DNA of 53,540 nt from Ligilactobacillus pobuzihii E100301 = KCTC 13174 (GCF_000349725.1 NZ_KB714698.1:34567-88106), one strand, 5' to 3'; numbered from the stretch's first letter, positions 27,480 through 37,640 are shown. The notes: generated by a model not told the origin, from the sequence alone. A program made the numbers and translations.

Positions 27480-28829
27480 TTAGTCAAAGAAGTTATCAAA
27501 CATATGCTTGAGCTTATATCCAAAGCCTTCTTCGCTAGACTTCTGGCTTTTCTTTTGCTCATTAGGATGATTATTTTTCTTTGGTTTTGTTACTGGCTTT
27601 TGCTCTGGTTGAGAGTTGCCATTTTGTTGAGATGGCATTTTCTTTCGTCTTGATCTAGCAGAGCCTAGCGTCTGTTTAACAATCAAATCAATTTCACTTT
27701 GTTTAGTTGCATATTCCACTAAACCAATCACTTGAGTAAAGGAAGGGATCCGTAAATTAATTTCTTGGGGAATATAAACCTTGACTTGGACTTGGAAAAT
27801 CTCCTCAGCAAGTTCAGCCACGCCTGGCAAAGCAGCCATCCCACCAGTCAAAACAACTCCACCAGGCAATTGAAACGCATTGATTTGTTCTAAAGCACTG
27901 GCTAATTTTTCAAAAATCTGCCTCAAGCGTGCTTCAATAATCTCTGAAAGATATTCCTCAGTCACCTTTTCTGGTTCCTGCCGTCCAACAACTTGGACAG
28001 GAAATGATTCTTCGTCAGATGCTAAAGACGACATAGCATAACCATAGTTTCTCTTCAACATTTCAGCATTTTCGATCGAAGTATTTAAAACAACTGAGAT
28101 ATCACGTGTAACATAATCGCCGCCTTCTTGATCTAAGTATGTATATTTCAACTTATGATCATGAACGACTGCAGCAGTTGTTTTTCCGCCACCTAAATCA
28201 ACTACGATCGCACCAAAGTCCTGTTCTCCGTCATTGAGTGCTACTTGGGAAAGAGCGATCGGAGCAACGACAATATCAGAAACATTCAAACCAGCACGTT
28301 CAACACATTTTTTTGTGTTATGTAAAATTGTTTTAGGCCCAGTGTACATGACACCCTGCATTTCCATACGGACTCCAACCATGCCACGCGGATCCTTGAT
28401 CCCGTCAAAACCATCAACTGTAAATTCATCTGGAATTACATCAATGACTGTACGTTCGGGCGGCAAATTTTTAACTAACGCAGCCTGTGTTACTTTCCTT
28501 ACGTCATCTTCTGTAATTTCTTTAGCGCTACCGTCTTCTTCGCTAACAGCGATCATTCCATGACATTGTTCGATTTGCAACATGTTAGCCGGTATCCCAA
28601 CAGTAACATCAGAAATATCAATGTTAGCTCGTTGTTCAGCTTGTTTAACTGCATCTTTAACAGAGGCAACAACTTGATCGATATCAACTATGACACCACG
28701 GTTCAAGCCAGCTGCTCCAGTATTTCCATATCCGATAATGTTGAGCTGATTTTTTACAAACTCCGCGATAATGACCTTGATAGATGTAGTACCAATGTCT
28801 AAACCGACAAATATATCAGAATTATTCAT
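27480..28829 (-). CDS. ftsA: Cell division protein FtsA
   Basis: A 449-residue actin-like ATPase that anchors FtsZ to the membrane. The phosphate-binding motif VGLDIGTTSIKV at the N-terminus, VVDLGGGKTT in the middle and VLTGGMAALPG are typical of actin-fold ATPases. The C-terminus has a basic linker, then a GFGYKLKHMFDNFF amphipathic helix for membrane binding. GGGGG lies 7 bp before ATG 28829; ATG 28832 is the adjacent alternative. A candidate promoter lies in the 110-bp gap before it, so ftsAZ can be transcribed separately from divIB and the mur genes. Confidence 0.98.
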   Translation of the reverse strand: MNNSDIFVGLDIGTTSIKVIIAEFVKNQLNIIGYGNTGAAGLNRGVIVDIDQVVASVKDAVKQAEQRANIDISDVTVGIPANMLQIEQCHGMIAVSEEDGSAKEITEDDVRKVTQAALVKNLPPERTVIDVIPDEFTVDGFDGIKDPRGMVGVRMEMQGVMYTGPKTILHNTKKCVERAGLNVSDIVVAPIALSQVALNDGEQDFGAIVVDLGGGKTTAAVVHDHKLKYTYLDQEGGDYVTRDISVVLNTSIENAEMLKRNYGYAMSSLASDEESFPVQVVGRQEPEKVTEEYLSEIIEARLRQIFEKLASALEQINAFQLPGGVVLTGGMAALPGVAELAEEIFQVQVKVYIPQEINLRIPSFTQVIGLVEYATKQSEIDLIVKQTLGSARSRRKKMPSQQNGNSQPEQKPVTKPKKNNHPNEQKKSQKSSEEGFGYKLKHMFDNFFD

Positions 28830-28884
28830 CATTCAGCCCCCTAGTTATTTTAATATTTTACATTACAAAAAGCTTATTAAAGAA

Positions 28885-28893
28885 ATTCTACCA
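28885..28893 (-). promoter_or_regulatory. Candidate extended -10 promoter of ftsA-ftsZ
   Basis: On the minus strand TGG followed by TAGAAT (28890-28885), about 55 bp before the ftsA start, in one of the few real gaps of the dcw cluster. The -35 is poor. Confidence 0.4.
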
Positions 28894-28940
28894 TAGAAAC
28901 GGTTTTAATTACCACGATTCTGCGAACAAATCAACAAATT

Positions 28941-29801
28941 TTATTTTTTCTCATCATACGGATACGAATAAGCCCCAACTTCCAAGTCAACTATTCCAGG
29001 TTTATCCATATTAACAGAAATATTAGGATAGTATTTCATTTTTTTTGCTACTGTGGATGACTTAGCGATTATTTGATTTCCGTCATTCATATATAACTTG
29101 ATACGCACAGGGTCGACTTTTGTCGGTGCGGCATGTATCTCAGAAATACTTTGCTTAATTTCTGGTGAAAATTTACTAAATTGTTGTGCTGTTTGGGTCA
29201 AGACTTTTTTTGATTTAAAAGAATAATAAACCGGATACCTTCCCGTGTCCTTAGGTATTTTTTGAACAGAAACCGAACCTGAAGTTGTGATTCGATATTG
29301 ATCCTTTCCTTTTTTTAAATACCCTGCCATTGGGTACTCGTGAGCTTTGATAGCTATCTTACTACCCTGATATGAAATATCAACCGATTTAACCGACGGC
29401 ACTTCTTTTTTTATATTTTTCTTTATTTGCTCAGTTTGTGGCCAAACACTAAATAACGACTCATAATATTTCAAATTTATTGCACGGAGTATTTCATTTT
29501 TACTTTCAGCATATGAAGTATCGATTTTAACTGATGTTACTCGACTGATTGGTAGTATAAAATACAAAGTGACCAATGCTATGATCAAAAAAAATGTTAA
29601 CAGGACTTTTTCGTGTTTTTTTAAACGTTGTGTCCTTTTCTTTTTCATCTTAGGTAAATTTTTATCATACTCTGGACGTAATTCTGTTTTTTTCTTTTCA
29701 GCCTGCAATCTTTCTTGTCGCCGTTGTTGCTCTTGTTCCCAAGGAGTTAACGGAGCAGAAGAACGCTTGGCTTTGTTTTTTTTTCGTCTTTTAAATGACA
29801 C
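28941..29801 (-). CDS. divIB: Cell division protein DivIB (FtsQ family)
   Basis: A 286-residue bitopic protein of the divisome that links FtsL/FtsB to the septal synthase. There is a long, very basic cytosolic N-terminus rich in Lys, Arg and Gln, then a transmembrane segment (about 66-86, LLTFFLIIALVTLYFILPI). A POTRA domain starts with VTSVKIDTSY, and an FtsQ/DivIB beta domain follows to the C-terminus. The start is set at GTG 29801, 9 bp after GGGGGG; the TTG at 29828 precedes that purine run. It lies between murG and ftsA. Confidence 0.92.
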   Translation of the reverse strand: MSFKRRKKNKAKRSSAPLTPWEQEQQRRQERLQAEKKKTELRPEYDKNLPKMKKKRTQRLKKHEKVLLTFFLIIALVTLYFILPISRVTSVKIDTSYAESKNEILRAINLKYYESLFSVWPQTEQIKKNIKKEVPSVKSVDISYQGSKIAIKAHEYPMAGYLKKGKDQYRITTSGSVSVQKIPKDTGRYPVYYSFKSKKVLTQTAQQFSKFSPEIKQSISEIHAAPTKVDPVRIKLYMNDGNQIIAKSSTVAKKMKYYPNISVNMDKPGIVDLEVGAYSYPYDEKK

Positions 29802-29865
29802 GTTTTTCCGCCCCCCCTGACCCGACAAAATATTAATTTATTTTAAATTAAATTTCTTAAAAACT

Positions 29866-30960
29866 TTATTTTTTGCTAATGTCCGTTAAAACATCCAATA
29901 ATTTATCAGCAGCATCTGGTACACCAGCTTTTTTAGCGTTATTTGCCATATCGTCTCTTAACTGCTTATTACTCATTAGCTCATCAATATCAGCAAAAAG
30001 TCTCTCAGCTGTCATATCTTCTTCTTTAAGTAACTTCGCGGCTTTTTGGTTTACTAAACTCAAAGCATTTTTGGTTTGATGATCATTAGTAACATAAGGA
30101 CTCGGTACTAAAATACTTGGGATCCCGATCGCCGTTATTTCTGCTAAACTAGTAGCACCGGCACGCCCAACAATTGCAGCAATATCTGGCAATATTTGTG
30201 GCATATCAGGAATATACGGCTGAATAATAAAATTGGCGGGGACTTTCTTTGCTTCAGGCTGCCGTATCAATTTATCATAGTGTACACGTCCAGTTACAAA
30301 AAGAACCTGATATTGACTATCTTTAAATAATTGCGCTGCAGCTAAAGTCGTTTGATTTATTTTCTCAGCACCACGTGATCCACCAAATACTAACAAAGTT
30401 GGCCGAGCTGGATCTAAGCCGTACTTTTCTAAAGTTTGATTAGGCTTTATGCCAGCAACTTGTTGAGCACGCGGATTTCCCGTAAAAATAACTTTTCCTT
30501 TTGGAAAATCTTGTTTAACATCCGGAAAACAAATTCCGATCTTATTAACATAACGGCTTAAGAACTTGTTAGTAATACCAGAAACACTATTTTGTTCATG
30601 GATCAAAGTTGGGATATTCAATTTTGCCGCAGCATACACCACTGATCCGCAAACATAACCACCAGTTCCAACTACAACATCAGGTTTAAAGTCACGAATA
30701 ATTTTTTTTGAATCTTTGACACTTTTTAAAAAAAGATAAACAGTTTTAAAGTTCTCAAGACTAAGTGAACGTTTAAATCCTTGAATCTCGATCGTTTTTA
30801 ACGGAATACCAGCATCAGGCACTATTTTACTTTCTAATCCGCGTTTAGTCCCTACATAAAGTACTTTTGCTTTTGGATCTCTTTTTTTCAAAGCTTCAAC
30901 TAATGCCAATGCGGGATAGATATGACCGCCAGTCCCACCACCAGATATTAACAATCGCAT
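29866..30960 (-). CDS. murG: UDP-GlcNAc:lipid I N-acetylglucosaminyltransferase MurG
   Basis: A 364-residue glycosyltransferase that turns lipid I into lipid II at the cytosolic face of the membrane. The donor-site glycine loop [11 protein letters not shown] is at 7-17, GTGGYVCG near residue 98, HEQNSVSG near 124, and [10 protein letters not shown] near 262. The length is typical of Gram-positive MurG. The ATG has a GGAGGAG site. The start is 3 bp after the murD stop. Confidence 0.98.
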   Translation of the reverse strand: MRLLISGGGTGGHIYPALALVEALKKRDPKAKVLYVGTKRGLESKIVPDAGIPLKTIEIQGFKRSLSLENFKTVYLFLKSVKDSKKIIRDFKPDVVVGTGGYVCGSVVYAAAKLNIPTLIHEQNSVSGITNKFLSRYVNKIGICFPDVKQDFPKGKVIFTGNPRAQQVAGIKPNQTLEKYGLDPARPTLLVFGGSRGAEKINQTTLAAAQLFKDSQYQVLFVTGRVHYDKLIRQPEAKKVPANFIIQPYIPDMPQILPDIAAIVGRAGATSLAEITAIGIPSILVPSPYVTNDHQTKNALSLVNQKAAKLLKEEDMTAERLFADIDELMSNKQLRDDMANNAKKAGVPDAADKLLDVLTDISKK

Positions 30961-30963
30961 ATT

Positions 30964-32337
30964 CTACTCCTCCGTTTGTTTGATCAATTTTTCAACTGCT
31001 TCGATATATTTATCACCACGAGTTTCAAAAGTAGGCCACTGATCCCAACTTGCACATGCTGGGGACAATAATATCACATCTCCTGGCTTGCTTACTTCAA
31101 AAGCTTGAGGAACTGCTGTTGCTGCATCCTGAGCAAATTGAATATTTTCAATACCTGCCTGTTTACCTATATCAGCAATTTGTGAAGCAGTTTCTCCAAA
31201 GACAACTAAAGCATGAACATGCCTTTTTAAAGCTGTTAATAATGGTTGGAAAGACAATCCGCGATCTAATCCACCTGCCAATAAGACAACAGGTTTTTCA
31301 AACCCTTCCAATGCTTTTTTTGTTGCTTCCAAATTAGTTGCTTTTGAATCATTATAAAAAGTTCTGTTTTTAAATGCCGTCAAATATTGTGTACGATGCT
31401 TGACACCAGAAAATGTTTTTAAAACTTCAGTAATATGCTCATTTGTTTGTCCCAACAATTTGGCAACTGCAATAGCCGCCAATGCGTTTTCAACATTATG
31501 TTCTCCAGGTATCTTTATTTCATCAGCTGCCATGATCTTCTCATTTTGGTAATATAGTTGTCCATCACGTAAATAAGAACCCTCTTGAGTTGAGTTTTCA
31601 GGAGAAAACGGGATAATGGTGGCCTTAGATACTAAGCTAGCTTCTCTTGCCTCTGCGTTATCCCAATTAACGATAAAATAATCATCTGCTGTTTGATTCT
31701 TCGTAATATTTAACTTAGCCTGTACATATTTTTCATGTGTGCCATGAAAATCAGTGTGAGCTTCATAAATATTAGTCAATACAGCAATATGTGGATGAAA
31801 ACCAGCTATCCCGTTAAGCTGAAAACTGGATAACTCTGTAACGATCACATCATTTACGCAGGCTTGTTGTGCCACCATTGAAACCGAAGTACCAATATTA
31901 CCCGCTGAATATACTTTATCGTAAGTTGTAGATTTTTCTAACATCAAAGAAATCAAGGTAGTCGTAGTCGTTTTACCATTTGTGCCAGTAACCCCTATCA
32001 TGGGCGCCTCTGACACTTCAAATGCCAACTCAGGCTCAGTTATCACGCTGATTTCACGTGCTAGAGCTTCTTTGACTAAAGGATTGGTATATGGGATACC
32101 GGGATTTTTAACCATTAGGTCACAGTCATCTAGTAAATCCAAGGGATGACTGCCTGTAACCACTTTTATCCCTGCCGCAACTAACTCATTGACCTGACTC
32201 GGATCGGTCGGTACTTGTTTATCATTCACTGTTACGTTGGCATGTAGTTTCCGTAATAATTTAGCGGCATTAAAACCACTTTTACCTAATCCTAAAACCA
32301 AGACATTTTTATTTTGATAATCTTTGATATCTTTCAT
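30964..32337 (-). CDS. murD: UDP-MurNAc-L-Ala:D-Glu ligase MurD
   Basis: A 457-residue ATP-dependent ligase adding D-glutamate to UDP-MurNAc-L-alanine. The nucleotide motif GVTGTNGKTT lies at 115-124, followed by AGNIGTS, NIYEAHTDFHGT and the C-terminal FYNDSKATN and LSPACASWDQW motifs, all diagnostic for MurD. The ATG has GGGAG 8 bp upstream. It is separated from mraY by a 122-bp gap, the largest within the mraZ-murG part of the cluster. Confidence 0.98.
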   Translation of the reverse strand: MKDIKDYQNKNVLVLGLGKSGFNAAKLLRKLHANVTVNDKQVPTDPSQVNELVAAGIKVVTGSHPLDLLDDCDLMVKNPGIPYTNPLVKEALAREISVITEPELAFEVSEAPMIGVTGTNGKTTTTTLISLMLEKSTTYDKVYSAGNIGTSVSMVAQQACVNDVIVTELSSFQLNGIAGFHPHIAVLTNIYEAHTDFHGTHEKYVQAKLNITKNQTADDYFIVNWDNAEAREASLVSKATIIPFSPENSTQEGSYLRDGQLYYQNEKIMAADEIKIPGEHNVENALAAIAVAKLLGQTNEHITEVLKTFSGVKHRTQYLTAFKNRTFYNDSKATNLEATKKALEGFEKPVVLLAGGLDRGLSFQPLLTALKRHVHALVVFGETASQIADIGKQAGIENIQFAQDAATAVPQAFEVSKPGDVILLSPACASWDQWPTFETRGDKYIEAVEKLIKQTEE

Positions 32338-32459
32338 TTCTCTGACTCCCTTGTTTCGCTTTTTTCGCTGACATTAAACGAGAATGCCTGTTAACTAGCT
32401 GACATACCTGTTGCTTCCACAATTATTCGTCAGTGAAAAATCTTGACTTACTTAGCTTA

Positions 32460-33422
32460 TTATAAAATTACCCACAGTGACAGGACCGCCATAATCAGAC
32501 CAGTTAACCAGAAAATCGTGTCAATTTTCCATTCACTCCAGCCACTCAGTTCAAAATGATGATGCAATGGACTCATTTTGAAGATTCTTTTACCCGTAGT
32601 TTTAAAGGAAATAACCTGTAAGATCACACTGGCTGTTTCAAATACAAAAATCAAACCAATAAAGAGCAAAGAAAGTTCATGATGAACTAAAATAGAAACA
32701 GCCGCTAAGCCGCCACCTAAAGCTAATGATCCCATATCGCCCATAAATATCTTGGCAGGCTTTTTATTGAACAAGAAAAAGCCACATAAAGCACCAATTA
32801 CTGCTAAACAAAAAATTAAAACATCATTTTGATTTTGAACATACGCAATTACTGCGTAAGCACCAAACGCAATTGTGGCTTGTCCTGCAACTAGGCCATC
32901 GATGCCATCAGTTAGATTGACAGCATTCGAAAAGCCGATCAACCAAAATAATACAAATAAAGCATAGATCCAGGCAACATTCATCTCAAAACCAAAAATA
33001 TTCAAACTAAATGGCAATCCCTCAATCTGATATACGATAAGAAATATGATCCCACCGATAATTTGACCCAAAAGTTTTTGCCATGCTTTCAAACCTTCGT
33101 TTTGTTTTTTTAATAATTTGATCGAATCATCGAAAAAGCCTAAAAACCCATATAGGGCTAAAATAAAGTCCAAGATCAAGATCTGTGGGGTCATTTCTTG
33201 CATGATCAAAGGTACAACAATAGCTGTAACTACGATCACAACATCAAACACTAACCCTCCCATTGTTGGTGTTCCAGATTTCTTTTCATGCCACTTTGGT
33301 CCTTCTTCACGTATCATTTGGCCTGCTTTTTTCTTATGGGCATAATTCATAAAAAATGGGGTCAAAATAATCGTTAGGATAAAACTACATAACGCTGTTC
33401 CTAACATAGCTAAAAAACTCAT
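32460..33422 (-). CDS. mraY: Phospho-MurNAc-pentapeptide transferase MraY
   Basis: A 320-residue membrane enzyme with about ten hydrophobic segments that makes lipid I by joining phospho-MurNAc-pentapeptide to undecaprenyl phosphate. Conserved motifs are [21 protein letters not shown] (Asp-rich), [12 protein letters not shown] with the catalytic Asp, [12 protein letters not shown] and the cytosolic [10 protein letters not shown]. The ATG has an AAAGGAG site 8 bp upstream. It is 30 bp after ftsI. Confidence 0.98.
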   Translation of the reverse strand: MSFLAMLGTALCSFILTIILTPFFMNYAHKKKAGQMIREEGPKWHEKKSGTPTMGGLVFDVVIVVTAIVVPLIMQEMTPQILILDFILALYGFLGFFDDSIKLLKKQNEGLKAWQKLLGQIIGGIIFLIVYQIEGLPFSLNIFGFEMNVAWIYALFVLFWLIGFSNAVNLTDGIDGLVAGQATIAFGAYAVIAYVQNQNDVLIFCLAVIGALCGFFLFNKKPAKIFMGDMGSLALGGGLAAVSILVHHELSLLFIGLIFVFETASVILQVISFKTTGKRIFKMSPLHHHFELSGWSEWKIDTIFWLTGLIMAVLSLWVIL

Positions 33423-33452
33423 CAGAGCAACTCCTTTAAATCTTTCATATTT

Positions 33453-35609
33453 TTAATGGCTTTGTAAATTTACTTCAAGTGACTTAACACTAGTTAAATC
33501 TTTTCCTGGATCAACGCTTTGCTTAGCACCATAACCTGATCCGGTAATTTTTATTTTCAAGCCGACCATTTGTCCAAAATTAACAATATCAGCTTGTGAC
33601 CAACCTGAAAAATCAGGCATCGTTAATCTTTTATCGGTGACCAAAATAACACGTTCGCCTTTGATAACTTTAGCACCAGGTTTTTGCGACTGTCGCTTGA
33701 TCTTATCGCCACTTCCAACTACTTCAACTTTAAGTCCTTGCTTTTCCAGTTTTTCAGTAGCATCATTTGTATCCATTCCATTCATATTATCAATTTTTTG
33801 CATAGAGACTTTTGATTCATTAGCCTCATCATCCAACGTCCGTTGCATTAACGGATTGAAAATAGTTGATAGCATTTTCGTAGCTGTTCCTTCACTACTA
33901 AAACTTTTGGGACGTTCCATAGTTACATATAGGACATATTTCGGATCATTAGCCGGAGCAATACCAGCAACTGAAAATGTATAATTGGTATCGCCATTCA
34001 TATACCCACTACCATTTTCATTAGCGATTTGAGCAGTCCCCGTTTTAACAGCTACTGGGTAATTATTTAATTTATAATCTTGTCCCGTCCCATTTTTGTC
34101 AGTGACGACTCTTTCCATCAGATTAAGTACCTGCTTACTAGTTTCCTTTTTGATCGGGTGACCAACTGTAGTCGGTTTAGAAGAATAAACAGTTTTACCA
34201 GTATTAGGGTCCTTGATTTGTGAGATCAAACGTGGCTTGACCATTTTTCCGTCATTTGCAATTGCAGAAAAACCTTGCATCATTTGAAATGCAGTTACAT
34301 CGATTCCTTGACCATATGATGTATTCACCTGGTCGATTGGATATTTATAACTGATCGACCCGGATGATTCATCACCTAAACCAGCTTTAGTACTCTTTAG
34401 AAAACCGAATTTATCGAGATAGTCTTTCCATTTATCTGGACCCATCTGTTGTTCAAGATGAGCCATTCCCACATTTGAAGAACGAATAAAAGCTTGTTGA
34501 TAATCGATAGTACCCCACCCGTTTTTATTCCAGTCATAAATTTTTTGTTTATCCACTTCATAACTGCCAGAATGGTATGTCGCATTTGGATTAAAATTAC
34601 CACTATTAATTGCCGCCGCAGTCGTAAAGATCTTCATTGTTGACCCTGGTTCATATGCGTCTTCTAGTAAAGTATTACGCCATATGTCATTGATGCCTTC
34701 CCTGGTTTGTGGGTTAAAAGTTGGCCTTTGAGTAGCTGCAATGATCTCTCCAGATTTAGCGTTCATTAACATGGCTCTGACACCCTTTGGATGATACTTA
34801 TCAGAAGCCTTATTAGTTAATGATTCTAAATAATTTTGTAGTCGCTGGTCGATCGTAGTATAAATATCGTCACCATTCTTGACTTTTCGTGATTTACCAT
34901 TACGACCAGGGATATCTGTTCCCTGACTGTCAAAAGAAGACTTTTTGACACCATCAACACCCTTTAGTTTCTTGTTAAATTCTTTTTCAAGCCCCATTAC
35001 GCCCTCTAATTTACCCTCAGTGTTTTCAGCCAGTCCGACTAAATGAGAAGCAAATTTACCATTAGGATACAGTCGCGACTGAGAAGGAATAAATTTGATC
35101 CCGGGAATTTTAGACTTCGCAATCGTTTTTTTTGTTTCAAGAGAGATGTTTTTACCTGGGCTCCCTAATTCTACCTGATATAGGTCCTTATTTTTAGGGT
35201 TTAACGTTTGCCAAACCTTCTGATAACTAATGTTTAAATTTTTGCTAAGCACTGAAGCTGCCTGTCTTTTTTTAGAATCAGGCAAATAATCGATTTTTCC
35301 ATTATAAGTTGCCTTTTTCGATAGCACGATATAAATTGAATATGTAGTCGTATCTTCGGCTACTGGTTGTTGATTTGAATCATAGATCGTACCGCGTTTA
35401 GCAGGCTGCCTTGTTTCGGCATCATACAATTTAGCAACTTTCTTTTGTAGATCTTGACCATCCGCTCGGTGTATCACTGAAATATAAAAAAAGCGCCCAG
35501 CGAAAAGGATAAAAATTGCAATGACCACAAAGAAAATGAGCCTTCCAAAATATTTGCGGTTATTTTTTATGTCCTTCTTGTTCACCGATTGCTTTTGTTT
35601 ATTATTCAT
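33453..35609 (-). CDS. ftsI: Division transpeptidase PBP2B/FtsI with PASTA domains
   Basis: A 718-residue class B penicillin-binding protein that crosslinks septal peptidoglycan. There is one N-terminal transmembrane segment (about 21-43), then a PBP dimerisation domain. The transpeptidase domain carries STMK (near 324), SSN (near 380) and KTGTAQ (near 523). Two PASTA repeats at the C-terminus begin near residue 595. These features are as in Bacillus and Streptococcus PBP2B/PBP2x. The ATG overlaps the ftsL stop as ATGA. It is the expected partner of FtsW, which is encoded elsewhere in the window. Confidence 0.97.
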   Translation of the reverse strand: MNNKQKQSVNKKDIKNNRKYFGRLIFFVVIAIFILFAGRFFYISVIHRADGQDLQKKVAKLYDAETRQPAKRGTIYDSNQQPVAEDTTTYSIYIVLSKKATYNGKIDYLPDSKKRQAASVLSKNLNISYQKVWQTLNPKNKDLYQVELGSPGKNISLETKKTIAKSKIPGIKFIPSQSRLYPNGKFASHLVGLAENTEGKLEGVMGLEKEFNKKLKGVDGVKKSSFDSQGTDIPGRNGKSRKVKNGDDIYTTIDQRLQNYLESLTNKASDKYHPKGVRAMLMNAKSGEIIAATQRPTFNPQTREGINDIWRNTLLEDAYEPGSTMKIFTTAAAINSGNFNPNATYHSGSYEVDKQKIYDWNKNGWGTIDYQQAFIRSSNVGMAHLEQQMGPDKWKDYLDKFGFLKSTKAGLGDESSGSISYKYPIDQVNTSYGQGIDVTAFQMMQGFSAIANDGKMVKPRLISQIKDPNTGKTVYSSKPTTVGHPIKKETSKQVLNLMERVVTDKNGTGQDYKLNNYPVAVKTGTAQIANENGSGYMNGDTNYTFSVAGIAPANDPKYVLYVTMERPKSFSSEGTATKMLSTIFNPLMQRTLDDEANESKVSMQKIDNMNGMDTNDATEKLEKQGLKVEVVGSGDKIKRQSQKPGAKVIKGERVILVTDKRLTMPDFSGWSQADIVNFGQMVGLKIKITGSGYGAKQSVDPGKDLTSVKSLEVNLQSH

Positions 35610-35971
35610 CTTGAAACATTCCTTGTATTTTGTTCATTCATTGACAAGCCTGCCTTTTTTGCAACTGCATCCAAGCGAGAACGACTTGTTAACTCTCCAA
35701 CCTCTTGCTTAGTATTCGCATTTTTGGACTGAACTGATGATATTTGTGCATTGACTTTTTGCAAATGAACCTGGGTAGAATTTAGATTAATTGCAGAAGC
35801 CACAACCAAACAAGCCAGAATACTGATCCAAACAGAGATTAATACTACCATAAATCTTTCAACTTTTAAATATTGTGCCTTTTTTGACTGCTGTTGCGTT
35901 TTACCTTGTTTTTTATGTATTGGTTGCGAAACAGGATCAGTCAAAATTTGTTTTGCTGTGTTCTGTGCCAT
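35606..35971 (-). CDS. ftsL: Cell division protein FtsL
   Basis: A 121-residue bitopic protein with a basic, Gln- and Lys-rich cytosolic N-terminus, one transmembrane segment (about 41-63, MVVLISVWISILACLVVASA) and a short extracellular leucine-zipper-like helix. It activates the septal synthase as part of the FtsL-DivIB-DivIC complex. The sequence is poorly conserved and the call rests partly on the rsmH-ftsL-ftsI order. The ATG has a GGATG site. Its stop overlaps the ftsI start by 4 bp. Confidence 0.92.
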   Translation of the reverse strand: MAQNTAKQILTDPVSQPIHKKQGKTQQQSKKAQYLKVERFMVVLISVWISILACLVVASAINLNSTQVHLQKVNAQISSVQSKNANTKQEVGELTSRSRLDAVAKKAGLSMNEQNTRNVSR

Positions 35972-35995
35972 TTGATCACATCCTTCAAATATTTA

Positions 35996-36949
35996 TTAAT
36001 TCTGTGCGATTTTTTCTATCACTCTTAACTTAGCAGAGTGAGAACGATGATTTCTTCTAATTTCGTCTTCTGATGGAATAATTGGTTTTCGATTCACTAA
36101 ACGAAATCCTGGTTTCATTTCATCTGGTATTACTGGCAAACCAGGAGGTAAATCGGGAAGACTTGTTTTTTCTTTAAACAATGCCTTAACCAACCGATCC
36201 TCTAAAGATTGGAAAGTGATCACGCTGATCCTCCCACCAGGCAAAAGTAACTCTAACGCTTGTTCTAAAGAATCTTCTAAGGCCCCTAACTCGTCATTAA
36301 CAGCGATCCTTAGCGCCTGAAAAACTTTTTTAGCAGGGTGACCGCCATGTCGTCGTGCTTTAGCAGGAATACCTTGCTTAATTAGTTCAACTAATTGCCC
36401 AGTCGTAGTTATTAACTGCTTTTTTCGACTTGCTTCGATACGTCGTGCGATCGATTTAGCATATTTTTCTTCACCATATCTAAAAAAGATCCGTACTAGA
36501 TCTTGATAACTCCACTCGTTAACGATCGTTTGAGCAGTCAATGCTTGGCTTTGGTCCATTCTCATATCAAGTGGTGCGTCCTGTCGATAACTAAAACCAC
36601 GGGAAGCAACATCAAATTGTGGGGAAGAAACACCTAAGTCATAAACGACCCCGTCGACACCTGTAACATTTCTTTTACTTAAAGAATTATTCAACTCACG
36701 AAAATTATTCTTTATCAAAGACAACTGCCCTGCTTCAATAAAAGATGTCAAATTTTGCTTATTATAGCTAATGGCCGTTTCATCTTGATCAAAAGAAAAA
36801 AGATGGCCCGTTTTACCCAGTTCACTTAACAAACGGCGTGAATGTCCTCCGCCACCTAAGGTACAGTCAACATAACACCCATCCTGTTTAACTTGTAAAT
36901 TTTCTATTGCCTCATTTAAAAGGACTGTTTCATGTTTAAACTCTGTCAT
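35996..36949 (-). CDS. rsmH: 16S rRNA m4C1402 methyltransferase RsmH (MraW)
   Basis: A 317-residue SAM-dependent methyltransferase acting on N4 of C1402 in the ribosomal P site. Motifs are [10 protein letters not shown] at the start, [10 protein letters not shown] for [28 protein letters not shown] and [12 protein letters not shown]. The length is standard. The ATG has AAGGAG 6 bp upstream. It follows mraZ by 43 bp in the standard mraZ-rsmH-ftsL-ftsI order. Confidence 0.98.
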   Translation of the reverse strand: MTEFKHETVLLNEAIENLQVKQDGCYVDCTLGGGGHSRRLLSELGKTGHLFSFDQDETAISYNKQNLTSFIEAGQLSLIKNNFRELNNSLSKRNVTGVDGVVYDLGVSSPQFDVASRGFSYRQDAPLDMRMDQSQALTAQTIVNEWSYQDLVRIFFRYGEEKYAKSIARRIEASRKKQLITTTGQLVELIKQGIPAKARRHGGHPAKKVFQALRIAVNDELGALEDSLEQALELLLPGGRISVITFQSLEDRLVKALFKEKTSLPDLPPGLPVIPDEMKPGFRLVNRKPIIPSEDEIRRNHRSHSAKLRVIEKIAQN

Positions 36950-36992
36950 ATTGACTCCTTGAAATAATTTCTAAACAACAACTTCAAATCAG

Positions 36993-37424
36993 TTATAAAC
37001 CAAAATCGATCATATTTTCCGCGATATCATCAAAATTCTCTTCGGCATTATCTGAGAAATCTTGCCAACGATCCTCTGACCAAATTTCAAACCGATTTGA
37101 TACTCCCACGATCACACATTTTTTTTCAACACCCGCATGACTGCGTAAGGATTGAGGAATATTAATTCTCCCCTGTTTATCAAATTCACTTTCTGTCGCA
37201 GCAGAATAAAAGAATCGAACAAAAGAACGCGCATCTTTTTTAGTTAACGGGAGCTTTTTCAGCTTTTCCTCGAGGTTTTGCCATTCGTCCATTGGATAGC
37301 CAAACAAACAACCGTCTAAACCACGCGTTAATATGCATTTACCGGCTAATTCGTCTCGAAACTTAGCAGGAATAATGATCCTGCCCTTCGTATCTATTGA
37401 ATGTCTATATTCTCCCATGAACAC
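36993..37424 (-). CDS. mraZ: Transcriptional regulator MraZ
   Basis: A 143-residue AbrB-like DNA-binding protein with two SpoVT/AbrB-type halves: [22 protein letters not shown] at the N-terminus (split here as [10 protein letters not shown] and [12 protein letters not shown]) and [17 protein letters not shown] in the middle. MraZ forms rings and represses the dcw operon by binding short direct repeats near its own promoter. The start is GTG 37424, 8 bp after GGAGG, giving the usual MFMGEY N-terminus; the GTG at 37433 touches the ribosome binding site. Five phased AGTGG repeats lie just upstream. Confidence 0.96.
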   Translation of the reverse strand: MFMGEYRHSIDTKGRIIIPAKFRDELAGKCILTRGLDGCLFGYPMDEWQNLEEKLKKLPLTKKDARSFVRFFYSAATESEFDKQGRINIPQSLRSHAGVEKKCVIVGVSNRFEIWSEDRWQDFSDNAEENFDDIAENMIDFGL

Positions 37425-37463
37425 TGGCTTCACCTCCAGATCAACCTGTTAAAATAAATATTA

Positions 37464-37509
37464 CCACATCTCCCCACTTTTAACCACTAAATGCCACTTA
37501 AAAACCACT
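37464..37509 (-). promoter_or_regulatory. Probable MraZ operator: five phased AGTGG repeats
   Basis: On the minus strand the pentamer AGTGG occurs at 37509-37505, 37498-37494, 37488-37484 and 37478-37474, and a TGTGG variant at 37468-37464. The spacing is 11, 10, 10 and 10 bp. The array lies between the likely mraZ promoter and the mraZ ribosome binding site. MraZ of E. coli is known to bind TGGG-type repeats with a 10-bp period, and in mollicutes AAAGTG-type repeats, so this is most likely its autoregulatory site. Confidence 0.82.
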
Positions 37510-37517
37510 AAAAAAAG

Positions 37518-37545
37518 CTTATAAATTAGCAAATTGCATACCCAA
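37518..37545 (-). promoter_or_regulatory. Candidate promoter of the dcw cluster (mraZ promoter)
   Basis: On the minus strand a -35-like TTGGGT (37545-37540), a 16-bp spacer and a -10 TATAAG (37523-37518). Transcription would begin near 37511, immediately before the AGTGG array. Confidence 0.45.
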
Positions 37546-37567
37546 ACTAATGTTCCTAAAAAAACAT

Positions 37568-37607
37568 AAAAAAACTGGTGTCCCAACTTAAAAGATGGAA
37601 TACCAGC
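37568..37607 (-). terminator. Terminator of the DUF3397 gene
   Basis: On the minus strand CTGGTATTCCA pairs with TGGGACACCAG (37607-37574, small mismatches), followed by TTTTTT. It isolates the DUF3397 gene from the mraZ promoter. Confidence 0.7.
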
Positions 37608-37640
37608 TATATGCAAAACTTTTTCTTCAACAACATTTAT

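Noticed and set aside
37464-37509. Possible CRISPR or tandem-repeat array before mraZ
   Set aside because: The repeat unit is only 5 bp with 5-6 bp spacers and no cas genes are nearby; spacing and position fit a DNA-binding operator instead.
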